Assembly: GCA_022113835.1 (NCBI GenBank)
Contig: JAILWY010000012.1
Coordinates: 3,348,001 to 3,412,000 of the forward strand
Reading direction: 5' to 3'
DNA length: 64,000 nucleotides
Source of the DNA: Atopsyche davidsoni
Lineage: Eukaryota; Arthropoda; Insecta; Trichoptera; Hydrobiosidae
Of this stretch, positions 1 through 14,013 are shown piece after piece. The position numbers and the translations under genes are program-made. The notes under the pieces were generated by a model, which saw nothing but the letters and a program-made list of their open reading frames with translations, was not told the origin of the DNA and did no database searches. How positions within the stretch are numbered: position 1 is the stretch's first letter; each line of letters opens with the position of its first letter.

Positions 1-3000
1 TAAAAAACAAAGAAATTAAGAAACTGGGTTTATTATGGTTAATATATTTTAGATAACGACGTTTTCGTTTTGATTAAAAAGATAAGTTCATTTCAGCCAA
101 AATGAGCTGAATGCGTAATAATTTTAGTCCATAAAACCACAGATAGTTCTCATATAGATTAGTCCATTCTGTCCTGGGATATTATTTCATTTCCAACATT
201 AAAAATCGATTATCTCAATGCTCATATTTTTGGCTCGGTATATTTTGCTAGTGGACACGGGATTAATGTCTAAGAATTCAACACGAAACATTTTTAAAAT
301 AATAACTGCGATTGTTGACGATGACTGACTGAAGCGAGTAGCCTAACAAAGCTGCCATTGTTGTTTTTAGAGCAATCGGGGTTTCAAAATTTACATTTTT
401 ACTGGTTATGGTTGTAATTCAGGTACTCTTTTTGTTTCGTCGGCCACTGGAAAATTGTGGGAAATATAAAACTCATAAAAAACAGGGAGACGTTGACTCG
501 CAGCCACTAGGAAAAACTGCGCAAATCTTTTGAGCAATTAAGACGCCCCTTGAAACATAAAATTTTATTTTCCTTTTTTCCTCTTTTAAATGAATACTGC
601 CTAGGCTTTGATGAAAAAAGTTCTCAAGTTTTTCAAAGAAAACGCTTCAACTGTTATTAACACATGCACATTGAACAAAGCGTTATGATGCTAAAAAAAT
701 ATACAATCAACTTCAACACAAATAGCATTGAAGAGTAGCAATACTATCCATTACTCTTGACAAAATCAGTTATTTCTAAAGTACTAATGTACAATTATGA
801 AAATATACATTTATCATAAAGTATATATTATAACCCAATTTCACTGAGTATTTTTGTAATAGTGCTTATATTTTCAATAGTGTGTAAAAATTAAGCTCGA
901 GGATTCTACTTTATTCATTGTTGTCTAGACTTTATAGATTTAATAATGAATATATTACTAACTAAGTTGATATCTGTGATTTGGCGTTGTTTGAGGCAGA
1001 AGTGTGTTCAAACTTTGAGCCGATATTTCAATATAACAGACTATCTTGTATCTTGATTGACATTTGTAAATAGATTAATACTTGACAAATGTTATACAAA
1101 TGTGCTTTATGTGGCTTGTTTGCATTGTCTTTATTGTGATAATTTATCTTTGTTATACTCACACCTCACAAAATCAATATTTACTTTACAGCGATACTTT
1201 TTGGATACCATAAAATATTCACTTGAGTAGTTCCCCTTATTGTATTATATAATATTTCACATCACTAAGTATACAAAAGTACTTTTGATTGATACGAATT
1301 ATTGTGAATATATAAGTGCGACAATATTTATTTATTGGCATTGTAAACTATTTTCTGATTATCAAATATCAATAAAAAACGACGTTTGTACCTTCGTATT
1401 TATTTTTACTGATCTCACCCCTTTTTATGTATTTTGATCATCAATCAACGTAAGCAACATTAAGGGTGTAATACAAGTAATTATAGCAAGGTATTATGTT
1501 TCATAATAGTACAAAGTTTGTGTTATGTGTGTGTCAACATCAAAGTAAACGTGTTTGTTTATTTTTCAAGAGTTTTCGGATATTTTTGGAAACGCTGCTT
1601 AGAACTGTTGGAATGGGAGGTTTTTCGTATGCCACCAGCGCGTCTTCCTTGGGATGTTGTAAGCAACAATACCATGGATTGCAGAAATCCCAAAAAGGTT
1701 TATAGTGACAATATCTTCACCGGAAGCCCCCGCTATAAATCCGTTCTATGTCAAATTAATCCTTCTTCCAAAACAAGAATTTTAGCTTAGTATTCGAGTG
1801 GAAAATATTGTTTTTTTCGTATCTCTCTTGGGTGTTTTAAGAAGTACACGCTCTCCTTTATCACATTGTTAATTTCAGGAATTTCGGATTAAAATTCCTT
1901 TCACAGATACAATCGATATAAATCGTATATCTAAATTTTAGTATATATATTCACAGAGGAAATTGTCTGTGTAAACATTTCATTATTTAATTTTACAGTT
2001 GGTTAACCTTTAAATATAATTAAAAAACGCACTATTAGCTTAGGGAAGAGCACCGACCATAAAAATTCAACCTCTGACTATTCCCGGATGGGATACTTTT
2101 TCGAATATTGCTTTTCTTCCATCAATTTAATCTTTTTTTTTGTTTTGATGAGCTCTTATCCCTTAATATTCATCAGCCCTTACTTGCAAATATATATTCA
2201 ATTTACACATTTAAATAAATCATTGATTTTTAAAACTGAATTTTTTTATTAATTTTATTTTTTAGATCTACTGCAAATTTTTGAACTTCTCATTTGGTGA
2301 ATCCAAATCAAAATGTGGCCTTAAAAAAGTTCCCGCGAAAATGTTATGAAACGAAAAAATATTGATTGGTTTTTTAGGGTTGCGTGGTCAGAAAGTTTTA
2401 GAAATATAGATTTTAATACGTCAATTTTTATGATGTAGAATTTTATTTTAAGTATTTAGGAAAAACTCAAAGAACATTTAATACTCTCAAGAAATAACTA
2501 TCAGTATAATGTACACACAATTTCAAAATTCTACTAAAAATACATATTATGTGGATATAGCTGCCGTCGACTTTTTGTATAAAAAGGCATTTACCTGACT
2601 ATTGAATACCAAAGAAAAATTCTTTGTTCAATAATTGTAAAAAGTCTTTGGCGATCAAAAATTCTCGGCATATATTTTACTTATTTTTATATTAAATAAA
2701 TGTTTACATATCAAATAATAATGGAGGTATTTAATATTTTTTTCTCAATTTTTATATAAAAAAGTTCACATAAATGATTATATTATTAGTAGTTTTATTT
2801 GATATCTAAGCCAGAAAATACGTTTTATTATAAAATTAATGTAAAAAAAATTAATCTCTGCTCAGTCGATATAAACATACCTACGCTCTGTTTTAACCTT
2901 CATCATTTTCGTATTTAATATATATTTTTAAAAAAGGACTCTTTGTGTTAAAAATCTAATATAAATATTCTTCTTTGATTTGACTTCACGTTTACATTTG

Positions 3001-4950
3001 AAAAATTCACGATTATATTTATTCTCAAGGCAACCACGATGCCAAAAATATTTTTTGGCAACGCTTTTATTCCAGACGTATACCTCCCTAATCTCTTAAC
3101 ACTTAGATTAGTTTTTAGGCGCCGTTTTCACGATAGCAATCGTCTTAGGGTGACTCGAGGGTGCGATCTGTCAAATAAGTTTCTTACGGGGCCTCCCTTT
3201 TCAGCCCTTACAGTACAAGGCAATAAATAGCTTCAGCCCTACAGCCTGGCCCGCTATCCCCCAAAGAGATCGCTTTTGTGCGCCGACTGAGCCCTAATTG
3301 GGGCGGAGGAGTTAACAGTAAACAAGGATTGCTCTACATTAGAATAAATCCTAACTTACAGGCCGAGAAATGAAATGGTTATAAAATATTATACCCGAAA
3401 ACTGGAGGCATAATAACATGCGCCATATCTAGGCAGAATTATGAAAATTTAGTAGAGTAACTTACAGAGATGTTCTCGCAATGTGTGGGGGATAAAAGCT
3501 CGCTTCAAGGTTGTAAGCTGCTTAGACACACACACATGTAATACACTCGTACATATATATGTATTATATTTATTTTTCTGTATATCTCATTGTTTTCGAT
3601 AAATATACGTTGAGTTGAGATCATGACTTTCGGGGTACCTTCTTGCTTCTCTGCCAGCCATTGAGCTGTTTTTGTTTGGCCGATTTTCGATAATAGAATA
3701 GTGTAATAAAAACAGCTTTCTACTTGGCGAAACAGCGAGGGTCTCCTCGAATGGATCTTAGTATAAGTCATGTGTTCATGTTTCTATTAGGGACTTATCC
3801 ATAAGTCTTATCGTTTTATTTGTTATAAAGTATTTTATCTCTTTAAATACTAAGGTTGGAAATTGTTATCGTAAACAGACAAAATAAAACAATAAACGAT
3901 GGACAAATTGACTTTTTTTTAAAATTAATCATTGGGTTTATATTGTATTCCACGAATATGAAGAAAATCATAATGTGGGCTTATTATTCAAGATAACTTT
4001 TCTAATACAGTAAAAGGACCTATATATATGTACACAACATAATGTATATAACATATGAACCTGAAGGGTTTGCTTATCAAGGTTGTATTTATTTTAAAGC
4101 AATTTTGTTTTTGCGAACCAATATACCATAAAATATTACTAAAATTTGCTATTATAATTAAAATTATAGCTCTATGTTTTTATCAATAAATAAGCAAAGC
4201 TATTTTTGAAGCTTATGAATTTATAAACTTATATTCAAAGAAAATTAAGTAAGCTTAATGAACGATGCCTTAATTTTCAGAAATTAAATAAAATTTCTCA
4301 CTAAGTAACCTGAAATTATTTCTAAAACAATTAAACGGTTAATTCACTGTAAAGCCAAAATGAAATATCTTCAGTGATCAATAACTACAGTAAAAGAATT
4401 TTATTAAAAAAGATCAAATACATTCAATTAATATTTTTTTCCATCAACAAACTTTTATAGCCGTACTTTATCACATGGCAGAGCCAAAATTGAACTAAGA
4501 ATTAATTAATACCGCTTTCAGAAATTTCGCACAAATAAACGAGAGGAGCTTAAATTTTATTACCATTCGGTGAATTTATTTTAAGCATTCCAATTTATAT
4601 TAATTTTAACTCATATATAGAAATAAAGAACTGGATGCGGCCGAGTAAACCTCCCAATATATATATATATAGGATACTGGGCGCGCTAAAACTAAACGCG
4701 CCTCTCTGACATTGATTTTGTAAATACACAGCTTAAGAGGTAAGTCGACACGGTTTTACTGTTTATGTTTACATTAAAAATATACACTCCAGCAATATGA
4801 TACATATTTCATAAATAAGTAGGTAAAACGCATGAAGCCGAGTATGAGATGAATCTATCAAGCTTCCGTGGAAACAGTGGGGTCTCAGTCGATATCTGAA
4901 TAAAACCTTTTTTTTTGTTTGTCGACATATCTGATGCCGGTTTTTAGTGA

Positions 4951-4952
<2 letters not shown>

Positions 4953-5004
<52 letters not shown>
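4953..5004. repeat. TA dinucleotide microsatellite
   Basis: An uninterrupted run of about 26 TA units in AT-rich, probably intronic DNA. Likely polymorphic in length; no function is implied. Confidence 0.97.
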
Positions 5005-5007
<3 letters not shown>

Positions 5008-6659
5008 GACAAAGCAGACAAGGAACAACAAATGTTGCCTCTTAACGGACTACCCACTCTCACACGATAAGCAAACCAAGTCACCAACAAAATACAACAT
5101 GTTGGGGCGATATGATTCGCGGGTATTTTCGCAGGACTTCCCTCTTAACAAAAGTACTTTTTTTCGTTTGCTGTTGACATACGTTCACATCGCAGCTCCA
5201 ATTACATTACATTTTGGTCGTACGTTTCAGCGTAAAACGAGTGTGTTATGTAAAGCCATCTGCAGGGAGCCGACGGGGATATTATTTAAGACAGATTTGT
5301 CGGGAAAATTAGCGTCTCGTTTATCATTTTATAAGCCTAAGTGCTAATAAATAACTTTTAAAACGACCTGTGATTAATATATTTTTCAAATTAGGCACGC
5401 TGAACCCATTTCAGGGTTGAAATTTACTAAGCAATATGGACTCTCGACTTTGTTGGGCTAATTTTCAGGTATACCGAGTTTTGGTTAAATATCAAAAAAA
5501 AAAAAATATGTTACCTGGTCTGATACCTAGTAAGAAATGTAACAAATATTAAGGCTTTAAACACATCATTTCGAAATATAGTCTTCTGGGTTCCCTCGGG
5601 TTGATGAACTTTTAAAGAGTTTGTAATTAAATTCTCGTTTTCTCTGTTGATGCTACGAGGGATTTCAAATATTTCATTTGCTTCCTTAAATATCACGGTG
5701 ATGTTTTGGTGGTCTTGGTGATGTTTCTGGACGTCCGACTTACAATAGATCTTGGGTAATCTCGTAAAATATTTTCAGTACAGGTGCTGAAACTTAAATT
5801 CAATATCCAAATTTCAACACGGCTTAGCACCTGAGAAAAAAATCCATTGACATAAGTCGCAAAAATTTGCGATGTAATCGGTTCTCTCGTTATATTTCCT
5901 GTATACTTTGGTATTTTGTTGATCCATACGTTTACAATGACCTTCGCAGAAATTATAAAATAAGTACTCAAGGTTGTGCTATAATATAACCACGAGTAAT
6001 TATAATGGAGATGGATTTAAGAACATCCACTACCTAATATAATAAATCTCTACAGCACAGCTCGCTTTAATATGAGGGCCTAAAATTGATAACTTGGTTA
6101 AACAAAGACTGTAGGGATAGGCCGGAGTATATTTTTTGTTTCATATAAGAACCTCATTAATATCGCATCGGTATTCAATTAAATTTGGGCCGCATCATTG
6201 TCTAGTGATTAATAAAGTTTCTTAGTAGCCTTTAGCTTTAGGGTTTAATGTTCAAATTCTGTGTAGTACTATTAATAAAAAAATTGTATATTTTTTAAAT
6301 TTTATGTCCAGATTAAAAAAATGGATTTTCAAATGCTGCAATTTTAAAAAAAAATTTTTTTTTAAAGTTTTATGTGAATGATTTTTTTTGTTTTTATAAA
6401 AGCAAACAACTTGGTTTATCGGTTTGGACATAATTTCCATAAATAATTTGTAATTTTTAATTAGTCACGAACACGTCGTAACGGAATTTCACGATTAGTT
6501 TCAATTGTGATTATATGGCGTTAAATTTCTTTTGGTGGTAAGTTTTTTTATTACTACGTGCATTGTAAAAAAAATAAAGAAGGTATGAAAACAACGGAGA
6601 CAGATAAAATATAATTTAATCTAAGCGACAGTAAAAGATAAAATTTGATTTAGATTTAA

Positions 6660-6671
<12 letters not shown>

Positions 6672-6703
<32 letters not shown>
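6672..6703. repeat. AT dinucleotide microsatellite
   Basis: About 16 AT units directly after an A-run (6662-6671), ending in ATGTAT. The A-run followed by the AT repeat could be the decayed tail of a retroposon, but no body was recognised upstream. Confidence 0.95.
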
Positions 6704-6707
<4 letters not shown>

Positions 6708-8518
6708 AATATTGCATGGTAAGCAAAGATATATCAGTTAAGACACAAATTAATTGCCTAGAGAAAGCGTTCTGTGTAACGTTGAATTTGAGATAGCGAG
6801 TATATAATATTAGCTATGTATGTTATAGAAATGGTTACTTCGTGAAAAGATATAAAATATTATTTTTGCTTTCTCAAAGTAGCAGCTTCTTATTATTACT
6901 ACATATAAGCAGTACTACTTATCCTTTATATTTCAACGGATAATTTTTTTGCCAAAAAATTGAATACAATATTTTTTTATCCCACTGCTTTCGATAAAAC
7001 AACACTGTTAATTTTATTAAGTCATTGTAAAAAACATGTACAAACAATGCCTTTTTGAAACACAATGTATATTTATATAAATATTTAGCATTGTTAAGGA
7101 GATATTTTAGATTAATTTATATTTCGTTCAGACTAACAAGCTTTGTATTTTATTTATTCACTGAGCAAATTATTTCGATGCGAATACTTAACCACTACCA
7201 ATTTAGCAAATACTTTCAATATTACGAAAACAATAAACTGATATATCTCTGTTTTTAATTTTTAAGCTGTATAATTTTTTATTTATTAAGGCTATGCTAA
7301 CGACAAAGAGATTCCTCTGAGCGGTTGGGCAATAATTTTAAGTAGAAACCGCTCTCGGGGAAACTTAAAAGGAGAATTTCGGTATCTAGTACACTTCATC
7401 ACTCTCCGCAGTCATCATCAAATTCCCGACAGCAACAGAGACTCTAAATTTCTAAATAAACCTGCCGATGTCGTTTCGTTGAAAGTTTAAATGTTTCGTG
7501 AATAACTTGGCTCCAGGGGGTCTGTAACTACACTATAATTGGACTTATAATTTATTGGTGGAGTTTAAGGGAACGACATAAAAAGGTCCAAATATTTATC
7601 CTGAAAGGGGTTTGTTACGCCATTAAATGAGATGACTCAGTGATCTAGCAGAAATAATAGTCTTTAATCTCGGTTAATTTATTATTTTTTTACTTTCAGA
7701 CGAAAAAACAGGCCTTGCTCAATGAAACAGCAAAAAACTTTTTGAATCTTTAGACATAAATCACGACTCTTGTTGTGGTTTTTAAAAACAGACGAACCTC
7801 GTTAGGCTCATCGGTTATTTAGTAAAAATGCATTACTCTTAATAAAGAATCTGCAAATATTCAAAATACTTGTGATTAACTCTTTAAAGTACATTCCACT
7901 TAAATACATTTGAGTCCATGTTGTGTTAGAAGCAGTTACTTTTAACAAAATGATAAATATTACAATTAAAGACTAACAAACTGGTGAAACTTTTTAAAAA
8001 ATATCACATTTTACGTGATTTTTTTCATGATAGAAAACATATGTAATTTTTTATATTTTAAAACCGTACATGTAGCCTTTTTTTTACTACCAATATCCTT
8101 TTTATCTGTTACGGTGGAAAACACCGTATAGCGCTTCCTTTTTTAGTAAGTGCATAAGTCTTTCAGTGCAGGTCAAAAAATATATATTACTTTACTTATA
8201 TGTCTTAGGAATGGAGGTTTCATGAAACTATGGGGATGCATGGGATGTGTTGAATCATTATGGGGTGAGCCAATTAGCATACCAGACGTTACTGACGCTG
8301 TTGGGAACGCCTGACAATGTCAGTTGCGGTTTTGTGTTGAAATCCTTGCCGAGGAGTACAGAGTCCGACACACTTGGCCAAAATGTTGCACTGACACTGT
8401 TTACATTATAATATTTAAAAATCTAAAGTAAGAACTCTGAAATGAACAAAAAAAAATTCGTAAATATTAAATCCTACATTTGTCTTATATTTTGACCCCA
8501 CATTAAAAATTATTTAAT

Positions 8519-8743
8519 CTTGTTGAGAGACAAGGCATTTGATTGGTGAAGATCCATTATTATAATGATAAAAGTACATTTGTACTTTGTCTTCACTTTG
8601 AGTTTATTAATTTTTTTGCATTACTAGTTTCGACCAAATAGACATCTGATGATGACCTAGTCTATTTGGTCGAAACTAGCAATGCAAAATTTTTTAATAA
8701 ACTCAAAGTGAAGACAAAATACAAAGGTGCTTTTATCATTATA
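8519..8743 (+). mobile_element. Short inverted-repeat retroposon (copy 1), stem followed by GAAAC
   Basis: A 225-bp element flanked by a 14-bp exact direct repeat, AAAAATTATTTAAT, at 8505-8518 and 8744-8757. It has a one-sided head (from CTTGTTGAG to GATCCATTA) followed by two inverted arms (about 8560-8640 and 8660-8743) that share AAACTCAAAGTGAAGACAAA. The centre reads CTGATGATGACC, a 10-nt loop, GGTC, then GAAACTAG. A second copy lies at 49693-49940 with a different target duplication. Duplications of 13-14 bp fit target-primed retroposition rather than a cut-and-paste transposon. No protein is encoded. Confidence 0.75.
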
Positions 8744-8757
8744 AAAAATTATTTAAT

Positions 8758-11700
8758 TGCGTTAATTCAAAACAGACGAAATATTATAAACAATCGCACA
8801 TTTCGTGGCCTTTAAAAATTACATTTTATTTCGTGAAACCGTTAAAAATCCTTTCAAGCTTTGAAATCTTTTGATCACGAAAACACACCAAGCTGTATAT
8901 AGGTGCTTCAAATTCAATATAAAAAAAAGAAATCGCAATTCAAAGACTCACTTGAAAAGAATTAAAATAAAGGAGTTTTCATATAAAAAAAGCGCTTTGA
9001 ATGGAATAAAAAAAATCCCGTAAAAGTCAGCCCGAAATAGAATTAAAAATTTGTGGTCGGCTAATCTTGAAGCGATTTGTAGGCTCCAGATATTGGTCGT
9101 TTGGCCTACCCACTTTGTCATGCGGGAAAGGGTTTCCAAGTAAGGGACATGACAAATGTGAAATCCGAGGTTAAGCATTGTCACAAGTGTTCTGTATCCT
9201 AATAGATGACCCTAGAATATATTATCGTATACCTGGTTATTCGGACCTCGGGCCTGCTAAGAGAATTCCGATGTCCGACAATTTTATCCGCGCGCGTGTG
9301 TGTGTATCGTTTGCATAATTGTTTTTACCTGCGTGTTCTACAATAAGGAGCACCCTTTGCAATTAACTCCAATATGTATATTCATTATTGTTAAATTTTA
9401 AAGTCTGTATAATCGTGTTTTCTTAATGTTGTGTAATATTTATTCTGCGTATTTTTTGCCACTGAATTAATTTAATTATTTTTTTATTTTAATCTATATT
9501 TCTACAGCTTTAAAAATGACTTATTTTTGAGTTGTGCGACAGCAAATATAACTCGTGAAGCTCATACCAAGAAAAGCCTTTACCTGCATTGCTTAAAAAC
9601 GAAATAATAATTATCAAAGAATTTAAAACAACCATTTGCTCCACGTGGATCAAACCCAATGCCTAATATTCAGTAAGATGTTATGTTATTAAATGAACCA
9701 TGAGCATTTTTTTATTATTTTATTTACTAACATAAAAAATACCTTCGTCAACAATATTTTTTATACGAGACAGATCTATTATATTTTGCAGAGTTTGTAA
9801 CCTTTTCTGTATACGTTTGGGCAATGAGCATTAACATTCTATTTTAATATTCCATGTAATTTTTGAGGTTTAAGAGATTACGTGCTAAGTACTCGAAAGC
9901 TATTTATATGTTAATATTATAAGCAGAGAAATTGGGAAACTCGTGTGAGTTCATTTAAGTCTATAATCTGGCAGCCAGGAGTACCTCACCAGCGGAGTCA
10001 AGTACTCGCGCCTGACGGTTATATTATGAGTAAGTTGTGTGATTTCGAACAAGACAGGAATAATCCGGAATTAAGTTACCAGAATCCTTCCAGCCTTCAC
10101 GCATAAGAACAACAAACGCTCGCAATAATAAACAATGTCAAACTTTTAAAAACTCCCCTTCATTCCGTTTTGCGGTGGTGAATAATCTCGGTCCGAGAAC
10201 TTTCCGCGTTTTTCGCGAAAACTGAAAGCTCTCACCTTTGTGATTCGACAGAGACGCTTTAATATGGCATTAGCGGAATAAAAAGTAAAACAATACAAAA
10301 CGTGGCTTGAATAATTGTCGAAGGGTATTGTATTTGCGGCTCAGCGGGTAATATGCCATCTCGGGGAAAAAAAACGGTTCGGATTGTTAGCGGAAGCAGT
10401 TTTTGAGTTGCGCATGGTGTTTCCGTATCCTGGCGGCACTCGCGAACGGCAAAGAGAGAATATCCGGAAGCCGTTAAGAGTGGCCTTTTCAGCTGTAAAA
10501 ATATTCGAGCGGTGTAATTCTCAAACTTTTTTGTATGCCATAAATTGCTTCGGTTCAGTTTGTTCGCAAGATTTCACTCCCTGCAAGTTTTTTCACAAAC
10601 CTTTTCTGAAGGTAATTGCTCAAAAATTAATTATTTTTATAATTGGAATACCTTCTGATATTACGTTTGAGGGTCGGAAAAAGTAAGTTTATAAACATTA
10701 AAACGAAATAATTTTCTAATGAACTTAGTTGTGAACACTAAAGGGCGAGTTGTATTGCAAATAAAGGTTTAATTTTACACAGTATTTCTTGGGAGAAATG
10801 TGGAGAATGGAAAGGGTCCCCTACCATTATAAAAGCAGTAAATAAACGGTTTTTGAATAATTTATCTGCGACTTACAAGCATGTTTATAGAGATATTCGG
10901 CAGTAAAAAACTAACGTTATCCTTTATGGGATATGTTTTATTTCTTATATAGAGAGGCATTTACGATTTTTCGGATACAGCCTTCTACATGACTTATGCC
11001 ATAAAAAGAAACGGTCGTGACAACATCCGTGCATATTTTTTATTACAGGTGGTAGAAATGAAACAATAAAATTATATATTAAGATCCTCTTTCCAATCCC
11101 ATAAGCCTGGGGGTGCAATGCCGCTTTGATGTATTTCCTTTTTCCCTAAAAAAAAACATTGAATTTTTTTACTAAGGCTTTCTCTCAAAATATACGAAAT
11201 GTACAAAATAACGAACGTAGGTGTCCAATTAAAAATTATTTTTTAATTAAAAATAATGAGGGCTAAGGTCAGAATAATTTTGAATAATGTTAAGTAACCA
11301 TTTGTATTGTACTAGAAGGCCGTAAATTATCAAAAATGACGGGCGAAAAATGATGAGAAAAAATGGAAAAAGGAAAGCACGCAAAGGCTGTGTTATCTAT
11401 CGCTTATTATTAAATATAATAAAAAAAGGAGGCTATTAACTTTTTGTCACGAATACTTTACAAAAAATAGTTTATGAAAATACGACAAAAGAAAACTAAA
11501 TGAAGGTATACATTAACCATTTGAACAACGTCGGCGTCTTAGATTTGACATTCAACCTACAATATTACTAAGGATTATATACATAACAATTGTTTTGCTG
11601 TGTTTTTTATCATAAAATTTTCTTCTGAATTCCGTGACTTGATACAATGAACTGAGCATACATTTAAAAAGTAATTTACTATTTACACATATAATCCTTA

Positions 11701-12543
11701 ATTTATAGTAAATTTATAATAATCAAAATGTTTTATGTGTCACCACATTTATTTTATATCTTCATAGTTTATGGTTTGTCAGTGTTTAAAAACGCTTCTT
11801 TGAATATTGAGTTTTATATAAATAATGAATCTTGTTTCGGTAAAAGAGACCTGAATTTTTATACATTAACTGCTTTTTCGTGGCTTAGCAACAGGGTGAT
11901 CGTAAAGCTAGATGTATCCAATTACAAACAATTTCTGAAAGTGTTAAGTTTGAGCAAGAATCTCATATATAATTTACGTTGCTAATGTGGGCGCAGTGTT
12001 CTTACGTAAATTAATTAGTTAAAATTTAAACGAGGCTTTTGTTCATAATGTTTTATTTTAATTATTTATAAAAGCATCAAAAATTCATTCACAAAAACGA
12101 ATGGATTTGAATCACTTTGTTAGACTGTTACATTAACAAGTTGCTTTATTTGATGTAAAAAAAATATCTTTAAGGCACTGTTGCAGGTAAATGTGACACC
12201 CTTGTATTTGGCAATATAAATGCCGGATACGTATTATGCCAGATACAGTCACGATTTTTTCATGATTATTTTCTACCTTACACACTTCTTGCGTTCTCTT
12301 ATATTTACTGAGATGACTGTTTGAGACTTCTCTTTTTCAGACTATCTTTTGCTCGTTAAACAATGGCAATAATATTATTATGCTAACACAGGTTTCTAAG
12401 ATTCAAATTTTTTTTTTCTGGAAACTTCATTTAAAATATATCAATGAAATGCGCATACAGCCAAAAAGAAATAAACACGACATATCAATCTTGATTTTTT
12501 TGTTGTTGTTAAATTATACAAATTTTATGTAGTATTCACTGCT
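8758..12543. other. AT-rich sequence with GC-richer islands, no supported gene
   Basis: No exon could be supported. A GC-richer part at about 9960-10680 holds the longest open frame (10315-10686, +, 123 codons). It has no recognised motif, begins at a TTG codon and has no splice or promoter context, so it was not called. The region may hold conserved regulatory sequence of the cadherin gene. Confidence 0.35.
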
Positions 12544-12572
12544 CTTCTGCTTGTGTGGACCGCACGCCACTG
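12544..12572 (-). repeat. Transposon-end-like sequence CAGTGGCGTGCGGTCC (copy 1)
   Basis: Read on the minus strand, this begins CAGTGGCGTGCGGTCCACAC and continues AAGCAGAA. The same 28-base end occurs on + at 42843-42870. CAGTGGCG is a common start of DNA-transposon termini. Only one end is visible at each site and no partner terminus was found, so these look like solo ends or decayed copies. Confidence 0.5.
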
Positions 12573-13509
12573 AATCATATCGCGTTTACGAAAAGCTCCC
12601 TTAATCATAAGTCTGTTGTGAATATATAGCAATTTCACACGCAAACTTACCCCAGATGTGAACTTATCTTCTAAGAAATTAATTCAAGTAACAACATCGA
12701 ACTATCCTTGTATTAAGATTTCTTGTTTTATTGACCAAAGTTATTGATTATTACTCAAAGCGAAATATTATTTTTAAACACTTGACGAAATTGTGAAAAA
12801 TATACGTTATACTGTTATTTAGCTTGTTTTTTTAATTTAAAAAAAATACAGATTATCTGAAAACGTACAGCCTTTTTAAAATAAAAAAACATCATATTGG
12901 AAATCAAGTTTTATTTATTTTAAATGTGCTTTTACTAAGTGAATTTATGAATCGTGGGAGTTCTTGTATAAAAATATACTAAATATATATTTTTTTATAT
13001 CCTAAGCGTTAAATGACTTTGTTTTGCCATTTTTTAGGTTTCTGCGCGAGCAGCAGTAATAAAAATAATTAATTATGATTTGTATTAACTGCTCTACTTT
13101 ATATGAGTAGAAGACGGTCAGATGGTGAGAAATGGCTTGCTGTGAGGGCATGCAATGTACGCACGGCTGTATAGAAATATTATCAATTTATGAAACTAAG
13201 GGGGTATGGCATTTTTTTTTTGTTGTTGAAGATATTGGACAGAACATAATTAATATTGATTATCCGAAATTTTCTGCCGTGATAACAAGAAAGTCACAAA
13301 AAGCTTGTTAATTTATGCATTTATATTCGTAAGCATTCAAACCGCAGACATTTTTATTGTCAAGTCTACCGGTTGAGTTATGTTCCGATATTTAGACCAT
13401 TCAATCCGTCTTCACTGTGATATTACAGAGTCAGAAATAATCAGACATTCTACGGCTACGGTTTATAGTTTTTTTTTATTTTTTTATTTTAGTATCGTAA
13501 TTATCCGGT

Positions 13510-13960
13510 TACAAATGTCGCCGTTACAAATTAAAAAAAATCTTGGCACGGTGCTGGAGATCGTTTTTAATGAAGATTTCAGCCGTGCCACACCCTCGGA
13601 GTGGCTTTGCAATTTTCTGGTCTGCTTCATTTGGCATGCGACCAGTGGGGCCTCGTGGAGGCAATGCGCCGTGACTCCCCAGCCGGCAATCAGCTCCGCC
13701 CTGTGGTCCATCGGACCCCAAAGCATCCTCCCCACCCCTGGACAAATTAAAGTGCAGGCGAACTTACTGTCGCCCCACAGAACTACCGCTTTATTGGACA
13801 ATACTAGGACTTTTTGATCAGTCAGTCGGTGTTTCACCATTGCATCTAGGATCAATAAAAAAAAAATTGAAACTTAATGTCACACCACAGAATTACATGT
13901 TCATCGATTAATACTTGGATTTTTTAATCAGTCAGCGTTTCTGAGGTTATTGTAGCGTAA
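13510..13960. repeat. GC-rich block with internal duplication, probable retroposon fragment
   Basis: About 13530-13800 is sharply GC-richer than its flanks, with open frames on both strands (145 codons on +, 123 on -) and no recognised motif. Two partial copies of a roughly 60-bp unit follow at about 13777-13835 and 13885-13945. Both contain CCACAGAA, a GG(A/T)(C/T)TTTTT(A/G)ATCAGTCAG-type stretch and a GTTT end. An A-run (13857-13866) separates them. A fragment of a SINE or of a gene-derived retroposon is possible; I do not recognise it. Confidence 0.4.
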
Positions 13961-14013
13961 AGTAATCAATTCACACATACAAGTACAAATATATTGAATA
14001 TTATATAAATATG

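Larger units (their letters stand above)
1..8504. other. AT-rich sequence with no supported gene (5' flank or upstream intron of CadN)
   Basis: No cadherin motif, splice-bounded exon or TE protein was found on either strand. The notable parts are two TA microsatellites (listed separately) and a GC-richer, non-repetitive stretch at about 3040-3330. The latter reads open on + for 63 codons but looks like no family; a conserved non-coding element is possible. The stretch at 8200-8400 is also less AT-rich, but I could not identify it. Confidence 0.4.

Noticed and set aside
8640..8700. A working hammerhead ribozyme
   Set aside because: The core-like bases are present with one insertion, but no stem I can be drawn and the inverted arms would pair instead. 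Kept only as a hypothesis about the family.
10315..10686. A 123-codon + frame in a GC-richer island
   Set aside because: It begins at a non-ATG codon, shows no recognised domain and has no splice or promoter context. More likely non-coding sequence with few stops because of its GC content.
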